Source of the DNA: Plasmodium malariae
Lineage: Eukaryota; Apicomplexa; Aconoidasida; Haemosporida; Plasmodiidae
Length of the DNA stretch: 64,000 bases
Direction of reading: 5' to 3'
Assembly (NCBI RefSeq): GCF_900090045.1
Contig: NC_041782.1
Location: forward strand, 2,261,001-2,325,000
This document shows, piece after piece, positions 53,291 to 64,000 of this stretch. Position 1 is the first letter of the stretch. The number at the start of each line of letters is the position of its first letter. The translations under genes and the position numbers were made by a program. A model generated the notes under the pieces. That model was not told the origin of the DNA, ran no database searches, and saw nothing but the letters and a program-made list of their open reading frames with translations.

Positions 53291-53686
53291 AAATATTTTT
53301 TAATATATAACCGTATTTTATTTGTTAATTTAATCTTTGAAAGAATAAAATGTTTATATTTCTTGTATTTATATACTTAGGTTATTATACATATTTAATT
53401 CGTTTATTAAAAATTTAATTTACAACACAATTAATATGAATAATTAAGTAGTTATTTATTTGAAATCTTAAATGTTTGTAAGGATATATAATTCATAATT
53501 CATATAAGAATTATAAATAATTAATAATTAATAATTAATAAGAATAATTTATTAATATGCATTTATATATACTTATATCATATACAAAAATAGGGATGTC
53601 CGTGAAAAAGGTATTTAAATTAATACACTTTATATCATGTTCCACATAGAATACAACTTACAGAATATTAAATTTAATATATAACT

Positions 53687-53689
<3 letters not shown>

Positions 53690-53741
<52 letters not shown>
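53690..53741. repeat. (TA)n microsatellite
   Basis: About 26 uninterrupted TA units. Common in Plasmodium intergenic DNA and likely length-polymorphic. It lies between the fam-l gene and the fam-m pseudogene. Confidence 0.9.
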
Positions 53742-53743
<2 letters not shown>

Positions 53744-54273
53744 ATATAACGAATTATATTCACTTCTTTTCATTGAATACAAAATAAGATACTTTTATTT
53801 TTGATTCAAAACTAATAATATATTTTCTTAATAGACTAAACAAATTATCATTTTAGACAGTAATAAGAGAAAAAAGAAAAGAAACAATTTTTTGGTAGAA
53901 TATATATATTTTACTTTAATAATTATATATGTTGTGTGATGACATATGCTAATTTAACGTATATATATATATATATATGTGTGTTTTTTAAATGGAACTA
54001 TGCTTAAAAATATGTGTGTACGAATTGTTAATATTTAGTCAAGTTGAAACAATTTTTTATATTACAAATTAAAGGACATTAAAACGTTCAAATTCACGAA
54101 AAAACTAAGAATATATTGTTTCATTGCTGTGTGTCAAAAATGCCATATATATATTGGGATATATAGAGAATTTAAGAAATTATGATTATGTTTATTAAGA
54201 ATAAAAATATTATATCTATTACTATATATTTGGAAATTCTTTAGGAATATATATATATTCCTTACTATGTATA

Positions 54274-55020
54274 TTATCTTTTAGTGAACTTAATTTTTTT
54301 ATATTTTTAACATATGATCGTAAAAAAACTTTAATATAAGTATGATACCTAATACAGTGAAAGAAAAGATATATATTAGTAGGTCAATTGATTGTCCTAG
54401 AAAAGAAATTTTGGCGTTAGTGGGATATACATCTAAGACCTTCATATCCATGGAAAACTATCTTTTAACTTTTCTAATGTGGTTGACAATATTCTCTTAT
54501 CTAATTCTGTTATTTGAGTATTAGACCATGCAAAATTCAACAATCACATTTTCTTATATATGAAATGTGATGTTAACTCTATTGTGGATATTATTAATAA
54601 AAACAAGAACAATAATACAAGTAAAATAATTCTTAATCCGTATTTTTTAAGTATTATTTTTTTGTAAATCTTGTTACTAATTGCCACATATTCGTTGAGA
54701 AAATCTAGATAATTAATTTATTTGAATATTTTTTTTTCCAAACATGAATATTTTTTTGTTTCAAATATATAAGAATTATTTTGCTAATCTTGTTTATTAT
54801 ATGGCGTATTCTTTGATGAATCTTCATTCGATGCTTTTATATTACTTTTACATTTTTTCTCATTTTAAGTTGTATTTTTTTTTTTATTATTGTGTCTTAC
54901 TTTTTCTTTGTCGCATGAAATGTTGTGGCATAAGCATACATATTAGTAGAATCGTATATATTGGTTGGTTAATATTGAATAGAAATCATAATTACTTTTG
55001 GGTAAATCCCTTGATGTAGA
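54274..55020 (-). pseudogene. fam-m exported-protein pseudogene (minus strand)
   Basis: No long frame survives, but fam-m landmarks appear in order on the minus strand. STSRDLPKSNYDFYSILTNQ (55020-54960) corresponds to a family STFNKFLDENYN start. NNSYIFETKKYSCLEKKIFK (about 54781-54722) is the fam-m IFETKKYSxLEKKIFKEL signature. Then come NYLDFLNEYVAISNKIYKKI and LKKYGLRIILLVLLFLFL, the first membrane segment. Near the end TVLGIILILKFFYDHMLK (about 54354-54301) and, one frame over, KKYKKIKFTKR stop at TAA 54276-54274. At least three in-frame stops and two frame shifts are present. No exon 1 was found. The + strand frames at 54342-54524 and 54744-55019 are antisense shadows of this relic. It lies about 2.6 kb upstream of, and on the same strand as, the intact fam-l gene. 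Confidence 0.8.
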
Positions 55021-56584
55021 TTTATATGTTTTATATGGTTTTCTTCTAATTCCTATTTATATTCTAAAGATGAAGGATTTAGTAATGATATATATTAAAT
55101 TCTGTGTATTTCTGTTTGATTTTCTAGTATGTGTCGCGTATAATTCTTTATAATTTTTCTTTTAGATTCTGTCTTCATATTTCTTTTTTTTTTGTATATA
55201 TTTTAAAAAAAATAATTAAGAAGTTTGTACAACTTGTATGGAGATAAGTATACTGCATAACATGGAATTTTAATATTTTTCTGGTTATAAGATAATGACG
55301 TATGGGAGCAATTTAGGAATGATAAGATGTAAACTATTTTTCAAATAGGAAATTTATAATTAAATGGAATTATTGAATAAAGATATTTTTTATGTGACAA
55401 AATAACTTTTAACTTTTGTGTGTTTCATTTACTTTTAAATAATTTTTTTCTTTTATTTATGTAAATTTTTACTTATACTATGTGCATTAGTTTAATGGTA
55501 CTATGAAAATAAATAATTTATTTAAGGCTTGAATAATTATTCTAGAATAATTACAAAGGTATACATTTTACAACAGAATAAAAATAATTGTTCAAACTAA
55601 AAGAGTAATTATAGTATAAATGTTTGACAATGAGCAATACATTAATATAACAAAAAATATAAATAATAATAATGATTTAATAGAATTTAATTTAAATGTA
55701 GTAATGCAATATTATAAATATATATTTTTTAATCAAAAGTGCTTAATTTTTTTTTTGAGATCAAAAATATACAACTTAAGATAGTTTACTTTTATTATCT
55801 TATATAAGATAAATTAATCTTATACTTTTTTTAACACTATTATACGTAATTTTACTATATGATATTAGATTTAATTGCATTTAACAGAAGTTCAAAATTT
55901 TTAGTAATATAAGAAATAGTATTAAAAATAAAAATTTGGACATATAAAATTTTTTTTTCTTTATTCAAGCGACTAGAAATAGGATGATATAATTAAAAAA
56001 AAAATGATAAATTAATAAAAAATAATAATTTTATATATTTTAAAATTGTTATAAAAAATTATACATACATAATTTAATGACACTCTAAATGTACTTTATG
56101 ATTGAATTATTAGTTATTTTACATTATATAAGAAATTAACTTGTATCATGATAGAAAAATGGATACTATTAAATATATTAGAACTATCATAATTAGATTA
56201 TTAACTAACAAAAAAAATAAAAAAAATGAGTAAGCTTTACGAATAATAAATAAATTATTATATAAAATTATATACATCATTTTTGCAATATATTATTAAA
56301 ATGAAAATTTTTTTCTTTGATTTTTTATTTATTATAAGATAATAAAAATTTCCTAAAATAATAAAAATATATTACTCCTTAATAAATCATTTTGACCTTA
56401 TAAAGGGATAAATAATAAATAATTTAAATTCTTCCATTATGGATTAATTAAAATTATTAAAATCATACATTACTAGGTTTATTTTTGCTGTACATTTATA
56501 CATAATTGTATATAAGTATAGGTGAGTAAACAATTTTTTTTTTTTTATGTATTTGGGTGATCAATAAGGAAAGATCATATGAAA

Positions 56585-56790
56585 CTGATATTTACTTTAC
56601 AATATTATTGTATTACATATTTTAACCTTTCTCTTCCTCTTAATTATTTTGTTAAGCTTTTGCGCAAGTTCTTTTTGCTCATATTCTTATCTTTATTTCT
56701 TTATAATATTTTTTGAATTATTCCTAGAATTTTAGTCAATTTAGGGTATTCTATCTTTTTAGGTGGTGATACTTAATACACATATACCTC
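56585..56790 (-). pseudogene. Unassigned basic coding relic
   Basis: Minus-strand frames read VSPPKKIEYPKLTKILGIIQ followed by KIL and a stop (about 56785-56715), then RNKDKNMSKKNLRKSLTK. A shifted frame gives EYEQKELAQKLNKIIKRKRK (about 56683-56622). The Pro and Leu codons and the heptad-like Leu/Ile spacing with many Lys suggest decayed protein-coding sequence. It might be the body of the same gene as the basic fragment at 57.2 kb, but the order on the minus strand would be inverted for a PIR gene, so I keep them apart. Confidence 0.3.
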
Positions 56791-57169
56791 TTATTCCTTC
56801 GTTGTGCAGAATATCTTAAATGCTTACTATTATATATATATTTCAACATTTTCTATCGTTCAAAGAATGATACTTGACTTAATATATATATTTATGAATG
56901 TTATTGTATGAAATTTTATAAGAATTTCTTATTTTTAAATACTGTTCCTTTTACAATATAGTCGATATATTTAAAGCTATATAAATTATACATTTTAATA
57001 ACTTCTTAATTATTAATTATTCCATATATATTTTTTTATTTTTTGTGCCCTCTATGTGTCACTTTTCATGTTTTTCTTCATTAATCTCAAGTACAGATAT
57101 GACAGAATTTGCACGTTTGCTTATAGTTATATTATAACTATTTTTCAGTTAAATGTTATTTTACGTTTA

Positions 57170-57335
57170 AACTGGTAATCAAGAATTACAGGATATATGT
57201 AATAGCCTATGTTTCAAATTGATATACGTGGGTTCTGATGTTCACGACCGAGATCGCTCTTTACATCTTTCAATATTGTCATGTTTCTTTTTCCGTAGTA
57301 TTATAGGATGGAAGCAGAGTTCAAAATAGATAAAG
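57170..57335 (-). pseudogene. Possible PIR last-exon remnant
   Basis: The minus strand from about 57334 reads YFELCFHPIILRKKKHDNIE and on through RCKERSRS, one stop, TSEPTYINLKHRLLHISCNS. The order (aromatic/Pro start, RKKK cluster, acidic-basic run, TSExxxxN, then a [IR]xxxxNS-type end) resembles PIR terminal exons such as the one at 4.24-4.40 kb. Local G+C is noticeably higher than the surroundings. The (TA)n tract immediately upstream on this strand (57400-57348) would fall in the preceding intron. No matching exon 2 was found upstream, so the assignment is tentative. Confidence 0.35.
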
Positions 57336-57344
57336 GGATACATG

Positions 57345-57347
<3 letters not shown>

Positions 57348-57400
<53 letters not shown>
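57348..57400. repeat. (TA)n microsatellite
   Basis: About 26 TA units without interruption, adjoining a possible PIR last-exon remnant. The minus-strand frame across it (poly Tyr-Ile) is an artefact of the repeat. Confidence 0.9.
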
Positions 57401-57403
<3 letters not shown>

Positions 57404-58737
57404 TTATTTATTTGATTGAAAAGTATACTTTGAAATGTTTCCATAAAAATAATGTTACGAAAAAGGTTGAGCCAAATTGTTTTAAAAAGTTGCAAAAAAA
57501 GGAAATCAAATTTTATTTTAATTTTTTAACGCGCTAAAAATATATTTCCGATTATAAATAATATAAAAATAGAGTAATCTATAGATGTAAATTATTATAT
57601 GAAAATACATTTAAATACGATTTTTTGTTTTTCCTATATTCACTAATAATTACTGAATCCTAAAATAATTAACGCATAATTAAGTTGTATAATTTTAAGT
57701 GTATCATTTATTTCTATTGTAACAACTCCTATACTAATTGAAATATATTGTTTAAAAAAAAAATATGAAAAGTTATGAAAAGTAATTCTTATTTTATTTT
57801 CCTTATATAATATTGCATTTGAAACTATTAAAACTTTTTCTGTGCTATATGTTCTATGTATACAAAGTAATTTCTTCAAGATATCTTAATCATACTGACG
57901 TATTTACACAAAATTAAATATATATTTTAATGGAAGGTTACAATTACTGGTATGTTTGTAAACATATGCAATGAATGTATCTTTCTACTTGTTTTTTTAG
58001 TTGTATGTGGGAGGATCCTAAATTAACATATATATATGGTTTTATAATTTATCCATAGGAAACAATTTTCTAACTTAGGAAAAATATATAAGTAATATAT
58101 ATATACGTAAAATGGTATTATTATGCACTTTTTGTATTGTTAAAATATGAGGGTTAATAATTTTTTTTTTTTCCTCTTTTATTCTTTCGTTTTTGCTTAT
58201 TATTTTATATATGTTTTTTTTCTGTGCTAATATGAGTTAAAATTCCTTTCTCTGAATATTCAGAGTTTAAATGATAAAACAGTTTTTATTATAATAATTT
58301 CTAATAAAATTAGACCTAAAATTGCACTTATGTTTATATCATGGAATAAAATATTACATAATTTTTTGGGCACATTGGATTAAATTTTGAATTATTATAT
58401 TTGCTTTTTTTTTCGTTTTATTTGATACAAATAACTGTATTAAAATTTTTAATGATGATCTTTTTTTAGTTTATTTTTATAGAGTTTCTATGTACTACTC
58501 TAATACTTAATATATATTACCAATAAAAAAATACAGCAACACTTTTAATATTTCTTCTGCTCTATGTATATAATATTTGCATTATATATATAAAAACTGT
58601 GTTCAACAGATGCAATGTTATTTAATTCAAATGATTTGGTTAAATATGAATATATACTTTTTATTGAAAAACCAAGTAGTTTGAGTACTGATTATTATAT
58701 AATATTTAATCGTAATTTGATAAGTATATTTTTTTGT

Positions 58738-58758
58738 AAAAAAAAAAAAAAAAAAAAA
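58738..58758. repeat. A21 homopolymer
   Basis: Uninterrupted run of 21 A on +, about 0.57 kb beyond the 3' end of the PIR gene. Exact length is uncertain, as for all such runs. Confidence 0.75.
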
Positions 58759-59327
58759 CAGTAGGTTTTTATTTCACGAGTTACATAAATTTCTTATACT
58801 AACGATACATTGTGCTAATTTAAGGGCTAAATTACTAGTTCCATATAAATTCAATAAATTGAAATTTATTTTTACTTTAAATATAACTATAATATATCTC
58901 AAATGTGTTATGCTTTAAGAATACATAATAGGAAGTCAGGGTACAATTCCATGAGTATAATTAAATAAAATAAAAATGCCTTTTCAATATACACTTTTGA
59001 ATTGTGGAACATTAGAATCTTAAACTATTATTAGATAGGAATGTTTTAGTTATTTTTTCCATATATAAAACAAATATTATTGCATGTTCAAATTAAATTC
59101 ATTAAAAAAAAAAATTAAATAAATACAAAAAAAGTATTTGACAAAAAATTAGAAAAAATAAATTATTATAAAAGTACAAATAAAAAAATATATATAAAAA
59201 GTTAAAAATAAAAGTGTCTATATTTTATTTATGCTCCTCTTTTTATTCTTTGATCTTTATCATTTCTACTTAATAGAAATGATTATATAATCCAATTTTG
59301 TGGGCTTCTTAATATCTTTGATATATG

Positions 59328-61150
59328 TCAGTTGATATTCCGTAAATCATTTGATGAATGAAGCTCATCTTCTATATTTACTACGTTAAATCTCCTCCTG
59401 TCAGAATGTCTATAAGTACGTTTTAAGAAGCGCCTTGGTCGTTTGTGTGTACTTGAATCGGTGAAATCAAGCCTATACCTTTGTTGTCTTTTTCTATGTC
59501 TACGTAAACGTGATCCGAAGGGAGTAAACTAATATATAAATGAAAGTAAAAAACATGTATAATTTGTTTATTTCACAATTACAATATTTTAAGAAAAATG
59601 TATTATAAATGGTAACTAATAATGTATACATACAGCATAAAATAATTTTGTATTTACTTTAAAAAAAAGGTAAAATATAAAAATGATTCCCATTACTAGA
59701 GTAACTGCCGTAGAAATACGGAAAAAAATGTTGTTTAATATATTTGATTTATTAGCTGATCTCCTTTTCCACACTCTTTCTCGTGCTGGTTTTAAATCAT
59801 CTTCTGTCCATGACCTTCCAGCCTGCACTTTGTATGCCCCAGTACCTTCTATTTGTGTAGCAAAATTTCCTTCAACCAATTCATCCATATAACCGCAAAG
59901 TCGCATGCTATCTTCATTTTTATTTCTACTTTGACAATCTAGTTTTCCTCCTTGTTTAAAGCTCCACTTATATGAGTTACGTGTGAGTTTACTAGATGGT
60001 ATTTCTTTTTTTACATCGGTAGCACTAGGTTCTCCTCCGTTTCCTTTTCCATCACCTTGAACATCTTTTCCTGGATCTGCACTCGATATTGAATTTGCAT
60101 TATCTGCAGAGGGCCTACTAACAGTCGCTTCCTTTGCATTGCTTCTAGATATAGGCTCATTACCGGGTAAAGAAACAAATTTTGAGTATAAAATACAAAC
60201 TGGTTTTTTATCAACTCCTACTTCTAATGTGCCTTTTTTCGGACTATAGCATGCACCATAATTAATTGCGCTCATAAATTCTTTCTCGAACTCCTCAGAA
60301 TCTGATTTTTCATCTTTGAATATAGCTTTAATACTTTTTAGACCCTCACATCTTTCGCTACCTTTAGGTCCTAACGCGGATAATAATTTACTTGGATCAA
60401 ACTTATTATCACAATTCAAAATATAATCTGGACATTGTGTTAAACCTGTCCAACAACAAAAATTATACTCTACATGATACAGTTTTTTGATAGCTTCAAG
60501 GTATGCTCTATATTCACTACCTCCGACATTACTACATTGTTTACTACTTTTAATAGTGTTATAGTTTTTAAAATAATCATACAAATATTTCTTTTCGATT
60601 TTATAATCTATTTCCTCGTAGCTCTTGAGAATATATCCATACGAACAATCGTGTTTATTGTAGTTATAGAAAAGAGTACTCTGTAATTTATTAAATTTGT
60701 CAATAATGCCCATATCACTCGCTTTTTGATCGCTTTTAAACAATTTCCATATTTCATGATATACCCAGTATATATAATGTGAACAATATTCTTTACGTTT
60801 CCCTGAATTACCCTGATCAAACACATATTTTAAAAGTTTAGATACTTTTTTACAAAGTGTAATATAATTATTTTTTTGACTGGATTTTATCCCTTCAAAT
60901 TCACTACAATATTGACCATCTGTCACACCTTTAACTTTATCTTCCAATTCTTTATATATATTATACGGTTTTGAATCCTTAAAAATTTTTTCCTGAAAAT
61001 TGAAATTATAAAATGAATTATTCATGTACTAAAATATTTCTTATAAGGATTTATTTTTCTCATGTTACATGTGAAAAGTGATAATTTAATATAGTATAAT
61101 TATCATTATTTCAGCTAAAAATGAAAATATACATAATTGACAGCTTCCAT
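59328..61150 (-). CDS. pir: PIR protein, three exons, 517 aa
   Basis: Intact member of the PIR/VIR multigene family of variant proteins on or in the infected red cell. The long frame opening at 61025 is not the true start: its first eleven codons are intron ending TTCAATTTTCAG. A better model joins an 18-bp exon 1 (61150-61133, MEAVNY, donor GTATAT) to exon 2 (60992-59658) and exon 3 (59528-59328), all phase 0. Exon 2 starts EKIFKDSKPYNIYKELEDKV, the PIR LPSYxIYxEL-type start. It has the Cys-rich helical domain (SHYIYWVYHEIW, YDYFKNYNTIKSSKQC, YRAYLEAIKKLYHVEYNFCC), then a low-complexity Ser/Gly/Asp linker. A single membrane segment (about residues 432-450) ends at FYLFFK before donor GTAAAT (59657). 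Exon 3 after ATATATTAG is FTPFGSRLRRHRKRQQRYR, the strongly basic PIR cytoplasmic tail, ending at TGA. Clonally variant silencing is typical of the family but nothing in the sequence proves it. Exon 1 is the least certain part. Confidence 0.88.
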
Positions 61151-64000
61151 TTCTATAATTTGAATTCCCTCTTACAATGTATATACTAGGATTATATAAT
61201 TAAAACTGTATATATATATATATATTTACGTATAAATAATGACGACATATTTACAATTAGCTCATTTCGAGCATTTTCTTTTTATTATTAGTAATTACAT
61301 CCATTTACATATTTCTTAAAGAAATGTTACACTAATTTATTTTATAAAATAAATTATAACTGTATCGTTTTTATTACATTAATATTGTTCATTAAAATCG
61401 AAATAACATTAACATTTATGCGGTATAATGGTAAATAGTAAAAGAGAAAGAATGTATTATAGAGAAAATTTATTCTCTCTATATATATATATGTACATAA
61501 GTAATTAATTGTTATTATCTAATTTTCTTTAATTGAAAATATAAATTTTAATATAAAAAATAAAAAATTGTAATGCCCTATCATATATTTTTGTTTTCAA
61601 GCATTTTTATACTTTTAAATATTTATATATATCTAAATATGGTATTCCATCAAAATTACAAAATTTCCTTCTTTAGAAGTTATTTTTCTATTCGTGAATA
61701 TAATCATCACCCCATTAAAACTATATCTTCTACTCTATATATGCGCATTACCATAATTAACCGAGTTCATATTATAAAAATTATAAAAATGTAATTAAAA
61801 AGAGAAATATTAAGAAAAAAAGAAAAGAAAAACAAACAAATAAACTTTTTTTAATGATAAAAAATTTCACTTAGAAAATTTATTTTACTTATAATTCCAC
61901 TATTTAGGTAACCTATATTTAACGGAAATACAAATTAATTACCTCTATTAATGACCACAATAAACTGTAAGTCGATATTGTTTTTTTTGTTTCATTATTA
62001 CAGTTCACATATTATATATTATGTTGTACATCAATGCGCATATGAATAAAATGAACTAATCAGATCAATCATTTTTAATAAAAATTTTAATATGTTCATT
62101 CGCTTAAAAAGAAGAATAAAAACATTTTTATTTTTCCCGCATAATAAAAATATTATTTTGAAGATAATTAAAAGGCAATTAGCATAATTCAAATATAGTT
62201 TAATATTAAATTTTGAAAATATATTTGCAATATTTATTTAATTTTTCATAGAAACTAAATAAATATTTAAAACGAACATTATTATGAGGCACAATATGTA
62301 TGGATTATTTAATCCTTTTTATACATTTTCTTTTGTTTAATGATAAATGAACTAAAATATAATTTATTATATCAGTAAATTAAGAAAATATTAGAGAATG
62401 TTTTCTTATTTTTTTAAATACATATATAATATATATATATATAAAACATTCAGTGTTTTAAAAATAAAAACGTATAAAATATTGCAATTCGGGAATAAGT
62501 TGATTATTAGAATGTTTTAATAAAGTTACAACACATGAAAATTAAGAGAACAATATTAGAAGATATATTGTATATATTAATATAAAAGGAAAGAAGATTT
62601 ATTTTCTGTCAATTTTATGCATAAGAGAAAATAAATATTTTATATGTTACATATTACATTTATATTTTATATAATTTCATTTTATTTTTTGTTTTTTTGT
62701 TTGTATAACTTGCTGGTTCGCATACTATGCCTTTGTTTTGCTACATAAATAAATTATTTTATTATGCTAATATTAATATAACTTGTTTAAGTGCAAAATA
62801 AAAATGCGAATAAAAGTATGTTTTCTTAATGAAGTTTCTTTAGAAAAAAAAATAAAACTTATAATAAAACTTTGTTTTACATTGAATAAAAAAAAATAAT
62901 AGTATTGTATATATTTTCAAAAGGTATCATATGTTAATTTTTATTTATTTTGTTCTCATAATTTACTTATTATGTTATATACTTTCTTTGGTTAGAGGTA
63001 TTAACATTTGTAAGATTACCTTATGGTCACTCATGAGTTTACACAGAATTACCTAATAATACAATAATGGACATTGCATAATGTAAATAAAATGCTTTAA
63101 TTATTTTTGTTTAAATATATCTTCCTTAAATACTTTTTTAAAAATTTTTTCTTATTATGTTAGATTATTTATTTTAGATTTCGGTAATCTCCATATGTTA
63201 AATTCCATAAATTATATGCTTCATAATTTCTAATCACAGTCATCATACAATTACCATTAGATAAATAAATTATTTTTATAATCCTCGCTTATTTTTATTT
63301 ATTACTTTAAATATGATATACATCAATATATTAGGTATACCAAGTGAACCCATTAATCCATTAAGTTATTAATGTTTAAGTTAAAAGTTCTTCTCAGTCT
63401 TACCCCTGTTATTGCTCTATTTTTTAGTTTGAAGTTAACTTGAAATGACGATGCTAAAAAAGTTTTCTTTATTTTTGAAAGTATGTAGTGATATACAAAA
63501 TTTATTTTTAGAAAAATGTGCACATAATTATTATGTACTTCACATTTTTTGTGCTCTAAAGAATATAATATTATATGAAAAAATAATACATTCGAAAAAT
63601 ATCCAAATTTAATATTTTTTCCAAAATATCCTTATCTGCTGATCATATATAATATAGTATTATTTATTATCTATTTGTTTAAAATTAAAATATTTAAAAA
63701 AAAAAAGTATCCATTTTTGTTAGCTATTTTGTAAATTCAGTTTAAATGTAAATATTGATATACTTTTGGGATGACCACATTATAATATTACTCAGAAGTT
63801 AAAATAACAGATATATTTAGTGAAATATTAGATATACCATTATTAATATTGTTTTATATACATTTTTGTCGAACATTAATTTGAAAAAATATAAAAAAAA
63901 AAAAAGTAATTTATGAATTTTTTAAATTAGAAAATATGTTTCATGTAACATTTTCTTTAATTGAACGATTGTGTTAAAGGGGTATATTTTCCATATAATT
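61151..64000. other. AT-rich region upstream of the PIR gene
   Basis: Upstream flank of the minus-strand PIR gene. No gene, RNA or repeat array is seen. The + frame at 61573-61794 has AT-type residue use and no motif. Any PIR promoter would lie here but no element can be pointed to. Confidence 0.55.

Larger units (their letters stand above)
51686..54273. other. AT-rich region upstream of the fam-l gene
   Basis: Contains the right copy of the flanking direct repeat (52.6-53.3 kb) and a long (TA)n tract at 53690-53741. It separates the fam-l gene from the fam-m pseudogene on the same strand. No gene is seen. Confidence 0.55.
55021..59327. other. AT-rich region with scattered coding relics
   Basis: Mostly non-coding. 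It holds the two relics listed separately (56.58-56.79 and 57.17-57.33 kb), a (TA)n tract at 57348-57400 and an A21 run at 58738-58758. A short minus-strand frame at about 55173-55093 reads MKTESKRKIIKNYTRHILEN and on to a stop. It is basic and balanced in composition but unassigned. Confidence 0.5.

Noticed and set aside
54342..55019. Two + strand frames of 60 and 91 codons as possible genes
   Set aside because: They are antisense to the fam-m pseudogene, whose ordered motifs on the minus strand explain the sequence.
57301..57495. Minus frame with poly Tyr-Ile
   Set aside because: Produced by the (TA)n microsatellite.
59683..60826. Several frames of 67-72 codons inside the PIR locus on both strands
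   Set aside because: All overlap the 445-codon PIR exon 2 in other frames and lack their own motifs or splice sites.
1..64000. Telomere-type TT[T/C]AGGG arrays, tRNA, rRNA or CRISPR arrays
   Set aside because: Only isolated chance heptamers were seen. No cloverleaf, rRNA-like conserved block or spaced repeat array was found by eye.

Overview
The window is extremely A+T-rich eukaryotic DNA: long non-coding stretches of poly-A/T, (TA)n microsatellites and short introns, with a few genes. The genes identify it as subtelomeric Plasmodium. There is one intact three-exon PIR gene, several decayed PIR copies, and two-exon genes with a hydrophobic first exon, a [KR]xYRLLAK-type motif early in exon 2 and two C-terminal membrane segments. 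The latter match the fam-l/fam-m exported-protein families described for P. malariae, so P. malariae or a close relative is the best guess. The species call is inference from family content.

Layout. 0.66-1.49 kb (+): fam-l pseudogene. 4.24-5.31 kb (-): PIR pseudogene with a recognisable last exon. 9.5-9.9 kb (-): unassigned coding relic. 13.80-14.94 kb (-): intact two-exon exported protein of 332 aa. 18.8 kb (+): short exon with a canonical PEXEL-like RCLME. 19.23-19.92 kb (-): pseudogene whose exon 1 is related to the 14.9 kb gene and whose exon 2 ends in a degenerate 13-residue tandem repeat. 22.8 kb (-): small relic. 23.63-24.11 kb (+): decayed exported-protein gene. 30.91-31.99 kb (+): PIR pseudogene. 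35.19-36.06 kb (+): full-length exported-protein gene. 45.63-46.43 kb (+): its paralogue, with two single-base frame breaks. 50.82-51.69 kb (-): intact fam-l gene. 54.27-55.02 kb (-): fam-m pseudogene, forming a same-strand pair with the fam-l gene. 59.33-61.15 kb (-): intact PIR gene.

The main structural theme is duplication and decay. The three + strand exported-protein copies at 23.6, 35.2 and 45.6 kb each head a larger block of shared, mostly non-coding sequence, at nearly constant offsets (about 11.8 kb and 10.4 kb). A smaller direct repeat, about 3.4 kb apart, flanks the fam-l gene. I count four structurally intact genes (one with a shifted splice donor) against at least seven recognisable pseudogenes. 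The products are expected to be exported into, or displayed on, the infected red cell (PEXEL-like motifs, PIR surface antigens). No tRNA, rRNA, CRISPR array, telomere repeat array or housekeeping gene was seen.
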